Assembly (NCBI GenBank): GCA_937873665.1
Contig: CALMYW010000167.1
Coordinates: 1 to 5,903 of the forward strand
Length of the DNA: 5,903 nucleotides
Direction of reading: 5' to 3'
From: an uncultured Sphingorhabdus sp.
GTDB taxonomy: Bacteria > Pseudomonadota > Alphaproteobacteria > Sphingomonadales > Sphingomonadaceae
A program made the translations under genes and the position numbers. The notes under the pieces are model-generated. The model had not been told where the DNA came from, ran no database searches, and saw only the letters and a list, made by a program, of their open reading frames with translations. Of this stretch, positions 5,730 through 5,903 are shown piece by piece; position 1 is the stretch's first letter, and each line of letters opens with the position of its first letter.

Positions 5730-5903
5730 GTCGTAAACTCATAAACGTTTAGCGGCTTAGCGTTTGTCGTGTTTCAAGGTTCCAGGAGGGGCCTTGATGA
5801 ATGCTCAGTGCCGACACCAACTGTCCGATTTTGAGTGGTCGATCATCGAGTCGATCTTGCCCAACAAGCCGCGCGGCGTTCGCCGCCGGCGCCGGACTGG
5901 ACG
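5729..5903 (+). mobile_element. IS5-family insertion sequence, left end and start of transposase, runs off window
   Basis: The sequence GGTCGTAAACTCATAAAC from 5729 has the look of the left inverted repeat of IS5-family (IS427-like) elements, which duplicate a 2-bp TA target. TA at 5727-5728 would be that target. About 70 bases later a transposase frame with a strong ribosome site begins. The right end lies outside the window, so the repeat and the target duplication cannot be verified. Confidence 0.62.
5797..5903 (+). CDS. IS5-family transposase, N-terminal 35 residues, 3' end outside window
   Basis: AGGAGG at 5784-5789, 7 bases before ATG 5797, is a near-perfect ribosome site. The product begins MNAQCRHQLSDFEWSIIE and then SILPNKPRGV. 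L.D.EW..IE..LP.KPRG is the conserved N terminus of IS5-family (DUF4096-type) transposases. Only 35 codons are visible, so none of the DDE catalytic residues can be checked. After PRGV the usual acidic stretch (PRVDDRRVLNG in relatives I know) is replaced by an arginine run, RRRRRTG. That may be divergence, a small frameshift or a break at the window edge. Alone it would mobilise the IS, and through it possibly neighbouring DNA. Confidence 0.72.
   Translation, partial: MNAQCRHQLSDFEWSIIESILPNKPRGVRRRRRTG

Noticed and set aside
1..5903. CRISPR array or rRNA gene
   Set aside because: No regularly spaced repeats of 24-40 bases and no rRNA-like segments were seen on either strand.

Overview
The window joins two kinds of DNA. 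Positions 1-2980 are very GC-rich (about 70% or more by eye) and hold ordinary chromosomal genes of an alphaproteobacterium, probably Hyphomicrobiales; the order is inferred from gene content and codon style only. From about 3026 the composition drops to near 50% GC and the content becomes accessory: insertion-sequence remnants around one cargo locus. The switch falls at a 45-base piece of a glycine tRNA gene.

Layout. 1-1214 (minus) is the N-terminal two thirds of a TamA-type Omp85 outer-membrane assembly protein, cut by the window edge. A divergent control region (1215-1405) separates it from a HI0933/BaiN-like flavoprotein of the TIGR03862 type (1406-2635, plus). That gene meets a small helical protein of unknown function (2632-2928, minus) tail to tail, and the two stop codons overlap. 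At 2981-3025 (minus) lies the 3' half of tRNA-Gly(CCC) without its 5' half, as expected for an attachment-site scar of an integrated element. Next to it is a truncated, frameshifted IS3-family remnant (3026-3422), then about 350 bp with no convincing gene.

The cargo (3775-5729) is a cell-wall enzyme split over two overlapping frames. The first frame encodes two SH3-like segments and a lysozyme/lytic-transglycosylase-like domain. The second, shifted by -1, encodes a peptidoglycan-binding domain and a C-terminal domain with a His...SAGC motif that recalls L,D-transpeptidase active sites. A single-base change between about 4809 and 4870 would fuse them into one protein of about 650 residues. An IS5-family element begins at or inside the stop codon of the second frame (about 5729) and runs off the window with the start of its transposase gene.

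The tamA and flavoprotein genes look like unrelated housekeeping neighbours. The right half reads as the start of a genomic island at a tRNA gene, with a phage-like or effector-like peptidoglycan enzyme stranded between two insertion sequences. No integrase, holin, signal peptide or immunity gene is visible with it.
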